DNA of 64,000 nucleotides, from the NCBI GenBank assembly GCA_903822975.1, contig CAIJRD010000008.1, forward strand, positions 94,098 through 158,097, given 5' to 3'. A program made the translations under genes and the position numbers. Numbering within the stretch: the stretch's first letter is position 1; each line of letters starts with the position of its first letter. The notes below the pieces were generated by a model. That model was given only the letters and a program-made list of their open reading frames with translations. It searched no databases and was not told the origin of the DNA. Positions 38,240 to 45,939 of the stretch are shown here, piece after piece. The DNA comes from an uncultured Sinobacteraceae bacterium. GTDB taxonomy: Bacteria > Pseudomonadota > Gammaproteobacteria > Nevskiales > Nevskiaceae.

Positions 38240-38905
38240 ATGAAATTCGTACTTGAGAGTTTCAACCGTGATGTGGCGGACAGAGAGCTTCTGCAAGATC
38301 TCGTGGCTGTGGCTTCTAAGCTCAAGGATCTAGGCAAAGCGATGACCTTCCGCGCGTACAACGAGCACGGAAAATACTCGGCGAGCACTATTGCCGTCAG
38401 GTTCGGCTCTTGGAACGATGGCCTACAAAAAGCCGGAATAGTGCCGAGCCAAGAAAAGGACGTGCCTATTGAAGCTCTCTTTGAGAATCTACAGCTCGTC
38501 TGGATCGCGAAAGGAAGGCAACCCGTCTACCGTGATATGAGCGCCACGCCCTCTCAGTACACTGCCTCTATCTACAACGATCGCTTCGGGAGTTGGCGCA
38601 AAGCCCTCGAAGAGTTTGTAAGCGCTGTAGACCAAGAGCAGAGCGAACTTCTCAACTACGAAGCTGAAGTTAAAAGCAGCAAAGGCACCAAGAGAACAAG
38701 ACGTGATCCTCCGCTCTCTCTGAGATTCTATGTCTTAAAGAGAGATCGCTTCTGCTGTGTCGCCTGCGGGCGTTCTCCGGCAACTACGACTGGGTTAATC
38801 TTGGAAGTAGACCACGACCTCGCATGGTCAAAAGGCGGCGAAACAATCGAAGAGAATCTGAAAACACTCTGCTTCGATTGCAATCGCGGAAAGGGAGCTA
38901 CATGA
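38240..38905 (+). CDS. Cassette 2: HNH endonuclease with homing-endonuclease-associated repeats
   Basis: Protein of 221 aa from the ATG at 38240; a TTG at the cassette boundary (38219) is an in-frame alternative. The first 130 residues hold two copies of the repeat that accompanies many HNH proteins, each ending in a (Y)xxRFGSWxxAL-like block (AVRFGSWNDGLQKAG and DRFGSWRKALEEF). The last 60 residues are an HNH nuclease domain: RFCCVACGR for zinc or structure, then EVDHDLAWSKGGETIEENLKTLC and FDCNRGKG. It probably cleaves DNA. Candidate roles include homing, restriction of incoming DNA or phage defence; the sequence does not decide. Its stop codon is one base before attC site 3. Confidence 0.88.
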   Translation: MKFVLESFNRDVADRELLQDLVAVASKLKDLGKAMTFRAYNEHGKYSASTIAVRFGSWNDGLQKAGIVPSQEKDVPIEALFENLQLVWIAKGRQPVYRDMSATPSQYTASIYNDRFGSWRKALEEFVSAVDQEQSELLNYEAEVKSSKGTKRTRRDPPLSLRFYVLKRDRFCCVACGRSPATTTGLILEVDHDLAWSKGGETIEENLKTLCFDCNRGKGAT

Positions 38906-38906
38906 G

Positions 38907-38984
38907 GTCCAACCAGGCGCTCCAGCCGACGTATTTGCCTCCGCTTCGCTACGGCAAATCCGCGGCTGAGCTACGGCGTTGGAC
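38907..38984 (+). mobile_element. attC site 3
   Basis: Outer cores are GTCCAAC (38907-38913) and GTTGGAC (38978-38984), exactly complementary. The inner arms CTCCAGCCG and CGGCTGAG pair with a single extrahelical C. The middle contains an imperfect hairpin around CCGCTTCGCTACGG. Confidence 0.9.
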
Positions 38985-38996
38985 GTCTGGGCAGCG

Positions 38997-39335
38997 ATGA
39001 GCGAACACAACTCAGAATCCCCATTCCTTCGCATCCCTTCCCGGAAAGAGAGGTGGAGCACGTTCATTTTTTTCGTGTTCTCCGCCGCATCAATGATTGG
39101 GGCCTTCGTCTGGCTCTCTAGCGGTAGCCCACGAGACCTAAGAAGTTGGATCTTCGGTTACGGTCTGTTGTTCTTCTTAATGTGCGCCATTCATGCATGG
39201 GGAAGTATCAGGAACAATTGGACCATTCAAGAGGACAATCGTCACTTCTACGGGCCTAGGCAGGCATGGGTCACAAACAAATGGCTCCTCATGGCTTTGC
39301 TTCTCATGTGGTTGGCATGTCATCGCTGGTTGTGA
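38997..39335 (+). CDS. Cassette 3: 112-aa small membrane protein
   Basis: Protein of 112 aa from the ATG at 38997, 19 bases inside the cassette. Three hydrophobic segments (FIFFVFSAASMIGAFVWL near 22-40, IFGYGLLFFLMCAIHAW near 51-68, WLLMALLLMWLACHRWL at the C-terminus) suggest an inner-membrane protein. I do not recognise a family. The gene stops 7 bases before attC site 4. No ribosome site stronger than GGGCAGCG is visible, so expression may depend on transcription from upstream cassettes. Confidence 0.75.
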   Translation: MSEHNSESPFLRIPSRKERWSTFIFFVFSAASMIGAFVWLSSGSPRDLRSWIFGYGLLFFLMCAIHAWGSIRNNWTIQEDNRHFYGPRQAWVTNKWLLMALLLMWLACHRWL

Positions 39336-39341
39336 ACAGAC

Positions 39342-39420
39342 GTCCAACTAGCGGTTCAAGCCGACGTCCACGTCTCCGCTATCGCTCCGGCGTAGCCGCG
39401 GCTTAACCTAGGCGTTAGCC
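39342..39420 (+). mobile_element. attC site 4
   Basis: Outer cores are GTCCAAC (39342-39348), complementary to the GTTGGAC that opens cassette 3, and GTTAGCC (39414-39420). The inner arms GTTCAAGCC and GGCTTAAC pair with one extrahelical C. The centre contains the CCGCTATCGCTCCGG hairpin. Confidence 0.9.
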
Positions 39421-39459
39421 AGCCGAGTGCGCGCGAGTACTCCAAGTGGAAAGCAATCG

Positions 39460-39828
39460 TCAGAACATCGTGTTGCTGTTCGCCGCGGTCGCTGGGACCT
39501 GCTGAAGTACGTCCCAATGCTCAACGATCCGGCCCTCGTCGTCGAATCGGAAGATGTCGACCGCCGCGTGCTCTTTTCCGGACCAGCTCGGATAGCGGAC
39601 ATGGACGAATGCGAGGTTCCCATCGATTCCGATTCGCTTGACCTCAGCTGGAAGGCTTTTGGCTTCCGTGAGGTAACCCATCAGCGCCTCCGGCCCATTC
39701 GGGAACAGCGGATTGTGCTGAATATACGGGCCTGAGATCAGACCTGGGAGCAGGTCGCCTCGCCCTTCGTTAAAGACTTTGCCGTACAACGTGCGAATGG
39801 TCTGTTCGATTTTCCGTCGCGTGTCCAT
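39460..39828 (-). CDS. SnoaL-like (NTF2 fold) protein
   Basis: Protein of 122 aa; AGAGGTG precedes the ATG at 39828 on the minus strand. The pattern TLYGKVFNEGRGDLLPGLISGPYIQHNPLFPNG, and later AAVDIFRFDDEGRIVEHWDVLQ, fit the SnoaL-like/NTF2 cone fold of small cyclases, isomerases and accessory proteins. It is divergent from an HxlR regulator gene, with an operator-like palindrome between them, so it is probably the regulator's target. It may lie in cassette 4, in reverse orientation relative to the array. Confidence 0.82.
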   Translation of the reverse strand: MDTRRKIEQTIRTLYGKVFNEGRGDLLPGLISGPYIQHNPLFPNGPEALMGYLTEAKSLPAEVKRIGIDGNLAFVHVRYPSWSGKEHAAVDIFRFDDEGRIVEHWDVLQQVPATAANSNTMF

Positions 39829-39898
39829 CGTTCACCTCTCGTTTGCAGATGTTGCTTGTCTTGTACAACCAGCCGGGACTGACTCTGTCACCGGTCGG

Positions 39899-39932
39899 TA
39901 CCTAACGCAAGTAGGTACCTTGCGGTAACTAC
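39899..39932. promoter_or_regulatory. Probable HxlR operator between SnoaL-like and HxlR genes
   Basis: An imperfect palindrome GTAGGTACC-TTGC-GGTAACTAC (39911-39932) lies 22 bases before the hxlR start. The shorter interlocking repeat CGCAA...TTGCG and a second GGTACC to the left overlap it. HxlR-type regulators bind such dyads near their own divergent promoters (family knowledge). Confidence 0.6.
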
Positions 39933-39954
39933 TAGGCCTGCGTAGTATCGAAGA

Positions 39955-40377
39955 ATGGCTTGGAACGTATTCGATCCGAACTGCCCGACTCGGGCCCTCC
40001 TAAATCGCATTGGCGACAAGTGGACGGTGTTGGTCGTATCTGCTCTGTCGGACGGGCCATTGCATTTCGGTGAACTGAAGCGCGCCATCGGCGGAGTGGC
40101 TCCTAAGGTGCTCACGTCCGTACTTCGATCTCTTGAGCGTGACGGAATCATTACTCGACGTGTCTATACGGCTTCACCGATTCGGGTCGAGTACGACCTA
40201 ACAGTGCTCGGAAACTCTCTACTCACGGCAGTTGAGTATTTGCGGGAATGGGCTGAAGAGAACATGACAAAAGTTGCAAAGGCGCACGTCCGGTACGGAG
40301 CGGTTCAAGGCGATGAGTCGGTTGCGCGGGTGGCTGACAAGCGATTGCAGCAAACGGCGCTCTCGCGCCGCCGTTGA
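39955..40377 (+). CDS. HxlR-family transcriptional regulator
   Basis: Protein of 140 aa. The winged helix-turn-helix pattern begins CPTRALLNRIGDKWTVLVVSAL, with a Cys near residue 10, followed by GPLHFGELKRAIGGVAPKVLTSVLRSLERDGIITR. This is the HxlR/DUF24 family of small repressors or activators, several of which sense quinones or aldehydes through the N-terminal Cys. It is divergent from the SnoaL-like gene and 74 bases before an alpha/beta hydrolase. The C-terminal residues are encoded by DNA resembling an attC site. Confidence 0.88.
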   Translation: MAWNVFDPNCPTRALLNRIGDKWTVLVVSALSDGPLHFGELKRAIGGVAPKVLTSVLRSLERDGIITRRVYTASPIRVEYDLTVLGNSLLTAVEYLREWAEENMTKVAKAHVRYGAVQGDESVARVADKRLQQTALSRRR

Positions 40378-40392
40378 ACTGGAGCGTTCGGC
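40332..40392 (+). mobile_element. Possible degenerate attC site or terminator after the HxlR gene
   Basis: AACGGCG and CGCCGTT form a 7-bp hairpin around 40352-40375. The flanks GGCTGAC (40332-40338) and GTTCGGC (40386-40392) resemble attC outer cores, the left one differing by one base from the GGCTAAC expected for cassette 4. The arms pair poorly, so this may simply be a terminator hairpin. Confidence 0.3.
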
Positions 40393-40451
40393 CGCACAAT
40401 CACTACCGACGTAGCGGACAACCCAGCTTTCACGACTAAGGGAACCCTCGA

Positions 40452-41165
40452 ATGGCAAGTTTCGTTCTTGTTCACGGCGCCTGGGGCGGCGCACATGGCT
40501 TCCGCCATGTCAGAAAACTTCTCCAGTCTTACGGCCATGAAGTCTTCACACCCAGTCTCACGGGAATAGGAGAGCGGGTTCACCTCGCCAGCCCCTTGGT
40601 AAACCTGAGCACGCATGTGGCGGACGTGGTCAATCAGATACTGTACGAAGACCTCAAAGACATCGTCCTCGTCGGCTTCTCATACGGCGGCTTCGTTGTC
40701 ACCGGCGCTTTAGAGCACATCGCCGATCGGGTTAAGCACCTCGTCTATCTCGACGCTTTCGTACCGAAAAGCGGAGATTCCGCGTGGGGGCAAGTACTCG
40801 GCGCAGGAAGGGCGAAAATCGAAATTGGTAAGGGCTGGTTAATGGAAGGCCCCAAACGAGCGTTCGACGATCCTGCCGAAGCGGCTTGGATGCAAGCCAG
40901 GCGCAGCCCACAGCCGATCGGCTGCTTCACTGAAAGCGTCTATCTATCGAAGCCTTTGGAAGACTATGCGTTCACGAGAACCTACGTGAAGGCCACCGCT
41001 CCAGCGGAAGGCGATCCAGGCAACGAGGCCTTTCTCAAGGCCGCACGTTATGCAGCGGCGTCGCCATCGTGGCAGTACTTTGAGATCGCCTCAAACCACA
41101 TGCTTGCGAGTAACCAACCGGCTGAGACTGCAAAGATCCTCCTGGACATCGCCACTGCGGCCTAA
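40452..41165 (+). CDS. Alpha/beta-fold hydrolase (EstC-like)
   Basis: Protein of 237 aa. The opening FVLVHGAWGGAHGFRHV supplies the oxyanion loop, GFSYGG holds the nucleophilic Ser near residue 83, and the late segment ASNHMLASNQPAETA provides the His. This matches the EstC/hydroxynitrile-lyase-like esterase subgroup. It should be a cytoplasmic esterase; the substrate is unknown. AAGGGAACC lies upstream of the ATG. With the HxlR and SnoaL-like genes it forms a small detoxification-like group. It is the last intact gene of the accessory block. Confidence 0.85.
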   Translation: MASFVLVHGAWGGAHGFRHVRKLLQSYGHEVFTPSLTGIGERVHLASPLVNLSTHVADVVNQILYEDLKDIVLVGFSYGGFVVTGALEHIADRVKHLVYLDAFVPKSGDSAWGQVLGAGRAKIEIGKGWLMEGPKRAFDDPAEAAWMQARRSPQPIGCFTESVYLSKPLEDYAFTRTYVKATAPAEGDPGNEAFLKAARYAAASPSWQYFEIASNHMLASNQPAETAKILLDIATAA

Positions 41166-41189
41166 GGTTCAAATCCAACAGCTGGGTGC

Positions 41190-41396
41190 ATCGACGGTCT
41201 CGACGAAAAGAGCCTCGGCGATCGCGGACAGATGACGTGTGAGGAGATGTTGGCGCACGTCATCACACACGGCGGCAACATCTGCCACTATCACCACGGC
41301 GCGGTCGGACAGATTCTCACGCAGGCGGGGCACGCGCCGCCGCGCGATCTGCTCACACGCCCTCTGCACCTGAGCGAACCCGCGCGACGCGCCTGA
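41190..41396 (+). pseudogene. DinB-family protein, C-terminal remnant
   Basis: The frame ending at the TGA at 41394-41396 reads EEMLAHVITHGGNICHYHHG and then AVGQILTQAGHAPPRDLL. This closely resembles the C-terminal helix and tail of DinB-family proteins, which normally read LLHVVNHGTYHRGNVGRILRQAGVAPPRDL. About 65 codons remain, the N-terminal two thirds are missing, and the metal-site region has changed. It appears to be the stump of a gene interrupted at the right edge of the accessory block. Confidence 0.6.
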
Positions 41397-41417
41397 TTTC
41401 CCGCACAGCCTTGCGAT

Positions 41418-42617
<1,200 letters not shown>

Positions 42618-42762
42618 GCGCGTGTGGTTCTCGATTACAGGAGGCTCAGACTAACGCAGTCGCGTCGATCACGCGGTGAAGTCGATCGTCCTCTCCGCGC
42701 GCAGCCGAGAGTGGCTGCACACGGAGAGGAACTGCCCGGGTAGTCGAGTCAGCAGCTCGACG

Positions 42763-43899
42763 CTAGCCTCGGCGAACCGAAGGCGCATCCACCGTCAGCT
42801 TCGGCTCGCTGACCAGACCGAAGCTCTGCAGCACACCGAGCAGTTCGCGATGACCGAACGCCTGGCAGCCGGAGGCGAAGCCATAGCGTTTCGGCGGCGC
42901 CTGAATCAGGTGATACGCCGCGAACGCCTGCAGCAGTCCGGTCTGTTTGTAGTTGCAGTTGCCATGAATCACGCAGTGCGCGTGGCCGAGCGGACCGCTC
43001 GCGTGAACCGAGTCGACCGTCGTATTGATGCGCGGGTTCTCGCGCGGCGGCATGCCGCTCTGCAGGCTCGCAGCCATGTCGGACAAGGCCTTCTCGGCTT
43101 CGGCCTTCGGCAGCGGCTTGATCTTTTCTTCGACCACGGCGGTGATCTGCACCACGCCTTCCATCACGGTGCGATCGAATACGCCGCCCATCGCCTTGAC
43201 GTTGGACACGCGCGGATCGTTCTTGAACCACACCGGATGCGCCGTGCCGCCCCAGGGCAATGCCATCGCATTTTCGTGCTGACCCGGTACTGCCACTTCG
43301 GCCTTGGCCGTTGCCGGCCATTGCTTGTACTGGTTCTGATCGAGATAGAAGAAGTCGGCAGTGAGAATGCTGAAGATGGTCTGCGTCGACGCGTAGGTCG
43401 GGAAGCCGCGCCACAGCACCAGAATGTCGAGCGTGTCGAGTCCCGGCGTTTCCAGGCACAGGTTCGCTGCGATTTCACCGGTCGTGTACATCTGCGCGAT
43501 GCCGGGTGAGAGCAGCAGGTTCTTTGCGGCGAACTTAGCGCCCCACTCCTTTTCGGCATGCAGCATCCAGTTCTGCTCGCCGTTGGTGTCGGTGTAATGG
43601 CAGCCCGCAGCGAGCGAGGCTTCGACCGCTTCCGGGCCGTACTTCATGAATGGCCCGACCATGTTGCAGACCACCTGCGCGCCCTTGAACAACTTGGTCA
43701 GTGCCGCTGTGGTGTGTTCGACTTCGGCGATTTCGTACTCGGCATTCTCGATGCCCGGCACCTTGTCGAGCACTTCCTTGATGCGCTTGGCATCGCGGCC
43801 GGCCGCGATGAAGGGCAGCTTGTATTCGCGCAAATATTCCGCGACGAGACGACCGGTGTAACCGGTGACGCCGTAGATCACCACTGGTTTCTTGCTCAC
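42763..43899 (-). CDS. Saccharopine dehydrogenase-like NAD(P)-binding protein
   Basis: Protein of 378 aa starting at the GTG at 43899, with AAGGAG seven bases upstream. The N-terminal Rossmann motif VVIYGVTGYTGRLVAEYL and the block VVCNMVGPFMKYGPEAVEA match the saccharopine dehydrogenase/trans-acting enoyl reductase superfamily. The middle and C-terminal parts match no enzyme I can name. Relatives occur in steroid- and terpenoid-degradation clusters (recalled), which fits the neighbouring SDRs. An SDR gene precedes it on the same strand with a 41-base gap. Confidence 0.8.
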   Translation of the reverse strand: MSKKPVVIYGVTGYTGRLVAEYLREYKLPFIAAGRDAKRIKEVLDKVPGIENAEYEIAEVEHTTAALTKLFKGAQVVCNMVGPFMKYGPEAVEASLAAGCHYTDTNGEQNWMLHAEKEWGAKFAAKNLLLSPGIAQMYTTGEIAANLCLETPGLDTLDILVLWRGFPTYASTQTIFSILTADFFYLDQNQYKQWPATAKAEVAVPGQHENAMALPWGGTAHPVWFKNDPRVSNVKAMGGVFDRTVMEGVVQITAVVEEKIKPLPKAEAEKALSDMAASLQSGMPPRENPRINTTVDSVHASGPLGHAHCVIHGNCNYKQTGLLQAFAAYHLIQAPPKRYGFASGCQAFGHRELLGVLQSFGLVSEPKLTVDAPSVRRG

Positions 43900-43940
43900 G
43901 CTACTCTCCTTGTGTTGTTCGTTGTAAGGCTTTTTTAGAT

Positions 43941-44702
43941 TCAGGCGGTCATGCCGCCGTCGACGACGAGGTCGGACCCGGTGACGTAGCTGGATTCATC
44001 GGATGCGAGGAACAGCACCGCTGCAGCAATCTCGCTTGGGCTGGCGAAGCGCCCCATCGGGATCCGCGCCAAGGTTTTCTCGGCAAACTGCTGTGCGATT
44101 TCGGGCTGCAAGGTCGCCAGCGCGCCGCTGACCATCTGCGTGTCGGCGAACCCAGGGCAGACATTGTTGATACGGATTTTGTAGCCGCTGCGGGCAACGT
44201 GGATCGCCGCCGAGCGCGTAAAAATCCGCACGCCGCCCTTGGCTGCGTTGTACGCCGGCAGGCCGCCATCGCCGAGCAGACCTTCGATCGACGCGATGTT
44301 GACGATCGCCCCACCCTGCGCCTTCATCCGCGCAATCGCCGCCTGCGTGCCGAGGAACACGCCGGTCAGATTGATATCGAGCAGCTTCTGCCACTGCGCC
44401 AGCGTCACCGTCTCCACATCGAGAATGTGCGCGATGCCGGCGTTGTTCACCAGCACGTCGAGACGTCCGAATTCGGACACCGCAAGGTCGAGCACCTGGC
44501 TCCACTGCGCCACATCGGTCACATCCTGCACGCAGAAGCGCGCATTCGCTCCGAGCCGTTTGGCCTCGGCCGCGCCGGTCTTGGCGTCGACGTCGGTGAG
44601 CAGCACCTTGCCGCCCTGCGCCAGCAGCGCCTCGGCGGCTGCCAGCCCGAGCCCGCGCGCCGCACCGGTGACGACACAGACCTTGCCTTTGACTCGATCC
44701 AT
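43941..44702 (-). CDS. Short-chain dehydrogenase/reductase (SDR)
   Basis: Protein of 253 aa; GAGGAG precedes the ATG at 44702. Classical SDR motifs are TGAARGLG (cofactor), NNAGIAH, the catalytic Ser in NIASIEG and YNAAKGGV. Asp in LTDVDA after the second strand suggests NAD preference. It should oxidise or reduce a hydroxyl/keto group, possibly a hydroxysteroid or similar alicyclic compound given its neighbours. It is one of two SDRs in this block. Confidence 0.88.
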   Translation of the reverse strand: MDRVKGKVCVVTGAARGLGLAAAEALLAQGGKVLLTDVDAKTGAAEAKRLGANARFCVQDVTDVAQWSQVLDLAVSEFGRLDVLVNNAGIAHILDVETVTLAQWQKLLDINLTGVFLGTQAAIARMKAQGGAIVNIASIEGLLGDGGLPAYNAAKGGVRIFTRSAAIHVARSGYKIRINNVCPGFADTQMVSGALATLQPEIAQQFAEKTLARIPMGRFASPSEIAAAVLFLASDESSYVTGSDLVVDGGMTA

Positions 44703-44907
44703 CGGTTTGCTCCTCGAATAGTTATAAGTTCAAGCGGCCTGAACAAAGCCTGTGATCAGCACACGTAATCGGTACGCGCATCAGCAGCGCACGCGATCAA
44801 CGCCCGCGACCCTGGCGCCTGACCAGACCGCTTGATCGACACACCCGACGAAGCGCGCGGATCGCGCGCGCGCATCGATGTCGCCCGATCACGCCGCTTG
44901 CTTGCGT

Positions 44908-45870
44908 TCACGCCTGCGCCAACCGCAGTGCTGCGGCGCATTCGTCGATCGCGCTTTGTGCCGCAGGAATCGCCGCATCCATCATCAAAAATCCATGGAT
45001 CTGGTTTTCGATGCGCAGCACGCTGGTGGCCACACCGGCACGCTTGAGCGCCTCGGCGTAGGCCAGACCTTCATCGCGCAGCGGATCGAAACCGCAGACC
45101 AGCACGGTGGCCGATGGCAGGTTCGCAAGGCTGCTCGCGAGCAGCGGCGATGCACGCCATTGGCTGCGTTCGGCTTGGCTGGCGAGATAGTGATTGCCGA
45201 ACCAGCGCATCAGCGCTTCGGTCAGGAAATAGTCTTGGCCGTTCGCGCGATAGCTGTCGCTTTCGCTGCTCATATCGACCACCGGATACAGCAGCAGCTG
45301 GTGGCTGATGTGCGGGCCGCCGGCATCGCGTGCCATCAGGCTGACGACTGCAGCGAGGTTGCCGCCGGCCGAGTCGCCGGCTACTGCAATGCGCGTGGCA
45401 TCGATGCCGAGTTCGGCAGCGTGTGCGGCGATCCAGCGCGTCGCGGCGAAGGCATCGTCGGCCGCCGCCGGATATTTGTGCTCGGGTGCGAGCCGGTAGT
45501 CGACCGAGACCACCGCGTGGCCCGAGGCGTTGGCCAGCAGCCGGCACAGGTTGTCGTAGATTTCCAGATCGCCGATGACCCAGCCGCCGCCGTGGAAGAA
45601 CACCAGGCCCGGCAAAGCCGCAGCGGCGGTGCTGTCGAGCGGCCGATACAGCCGCAAACGGATCGCGCCCGCCGGGCCTTTCGCGGTGAGGTCACGAACT
45701 TCGGCGACGTCGGGCTTGGGGCCTTGCATCGTCGGGAATGCGAGCGCGGAAGTCGCACGCGCATCGGCCGGCGTCATCGTGTCGAGCGAAGGCATGTTCG
45801 CCATCGCGGCGAGCACCTGCGCGGCTTGCGGATCGAGCGTGTGTGCGGCTTCCTTGCTGAAGTGGTTCAT
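44908..45870 (-). CDS. HSL-family alpha/beta hydrolase (esterase)
   Basis: Protein of 320 aa; AGGAGA precedes the ATG at 45870. The hormone-sensitive-lipase group is identified by the oxyanion motif FFHGGGWVIGD, YRLAPEHKYPAA, the nucleophile GDSAGGN, the acid in CGFDPLRDEG and the His in IHGFLMMD. It has no signal peptide, so a cytoplasmic carboxylesterase is expected. It lies between an SDR and acetoacetyl-CoA synthetase in the same direction. Confidence 0.9.
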   Translation of the reverse strand: MNHFSKEAAHTLDPQAAQVLAAMANMPSLDTMTPADARATSALAFPTMQGPKPDVAEVRDLTAKGPAGAIRLRLYRPLDSTAAAALPGLVFFHGGGWVIGDLEIYDNLCRLLANASGHAVVSVDYRLAPEHKYPAAADDAFAATRWIAAHAAELGIDATRIAVAGDSAGGNLAAVVSLMARDAGGPHISHQLLLYPVVDMSSESDSYRANGQDYFLTEALMRWFGNHYLASQAERSQWRASPLLASSLANLPSATVLVCGFDPLRDEGLAYAEALKRAGVATSVLRIENQIHGFLMMDAAIPAAQSAIDECAAALRLAQA

Positions 45871-45939
45871 GACGTCTCCTGTAATTGCATGCGCGTTTTG
45901 GCGGGATTGCGTGTGGGCGCGAGTGCTAGATGGAATCGA

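Larger units (their letters stand above)
37746..41165. mobile_element. Integron-type gene cassette array without integrase in the window
   Basis: Four attC sites (37746, 38163, 38907, 39342) delimit short cassettes whose start core and end core are complementary: GTTAGCC with GGCTAAC for cassette 1, and GTTGGAC with GTCCAAC for cassettes 2 and 3. Recombination between G and TT gives cassettes 37800-38218, 38219-38978 and 38979-39414. A fourth cassette opens at 39415, but its matching attC is not found, so the right end (41165) is approximate. No tyrosine integrase with the IntI-specific patch is encoded in the window; the gene to the left is a flavoprotein. This is therefore a CALIN-type cluster or the distal part of a larger integron. 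Base composition is clearly lower in GC than the flanks. Confidence 0.82.

Noticed and set aside
41161..41190. attC site directly after the alpha/beta hydrolase
   Set aside because: GGTTCAAATCCAAC resembles an inner arm, but no matching outer cores or second arm were found.
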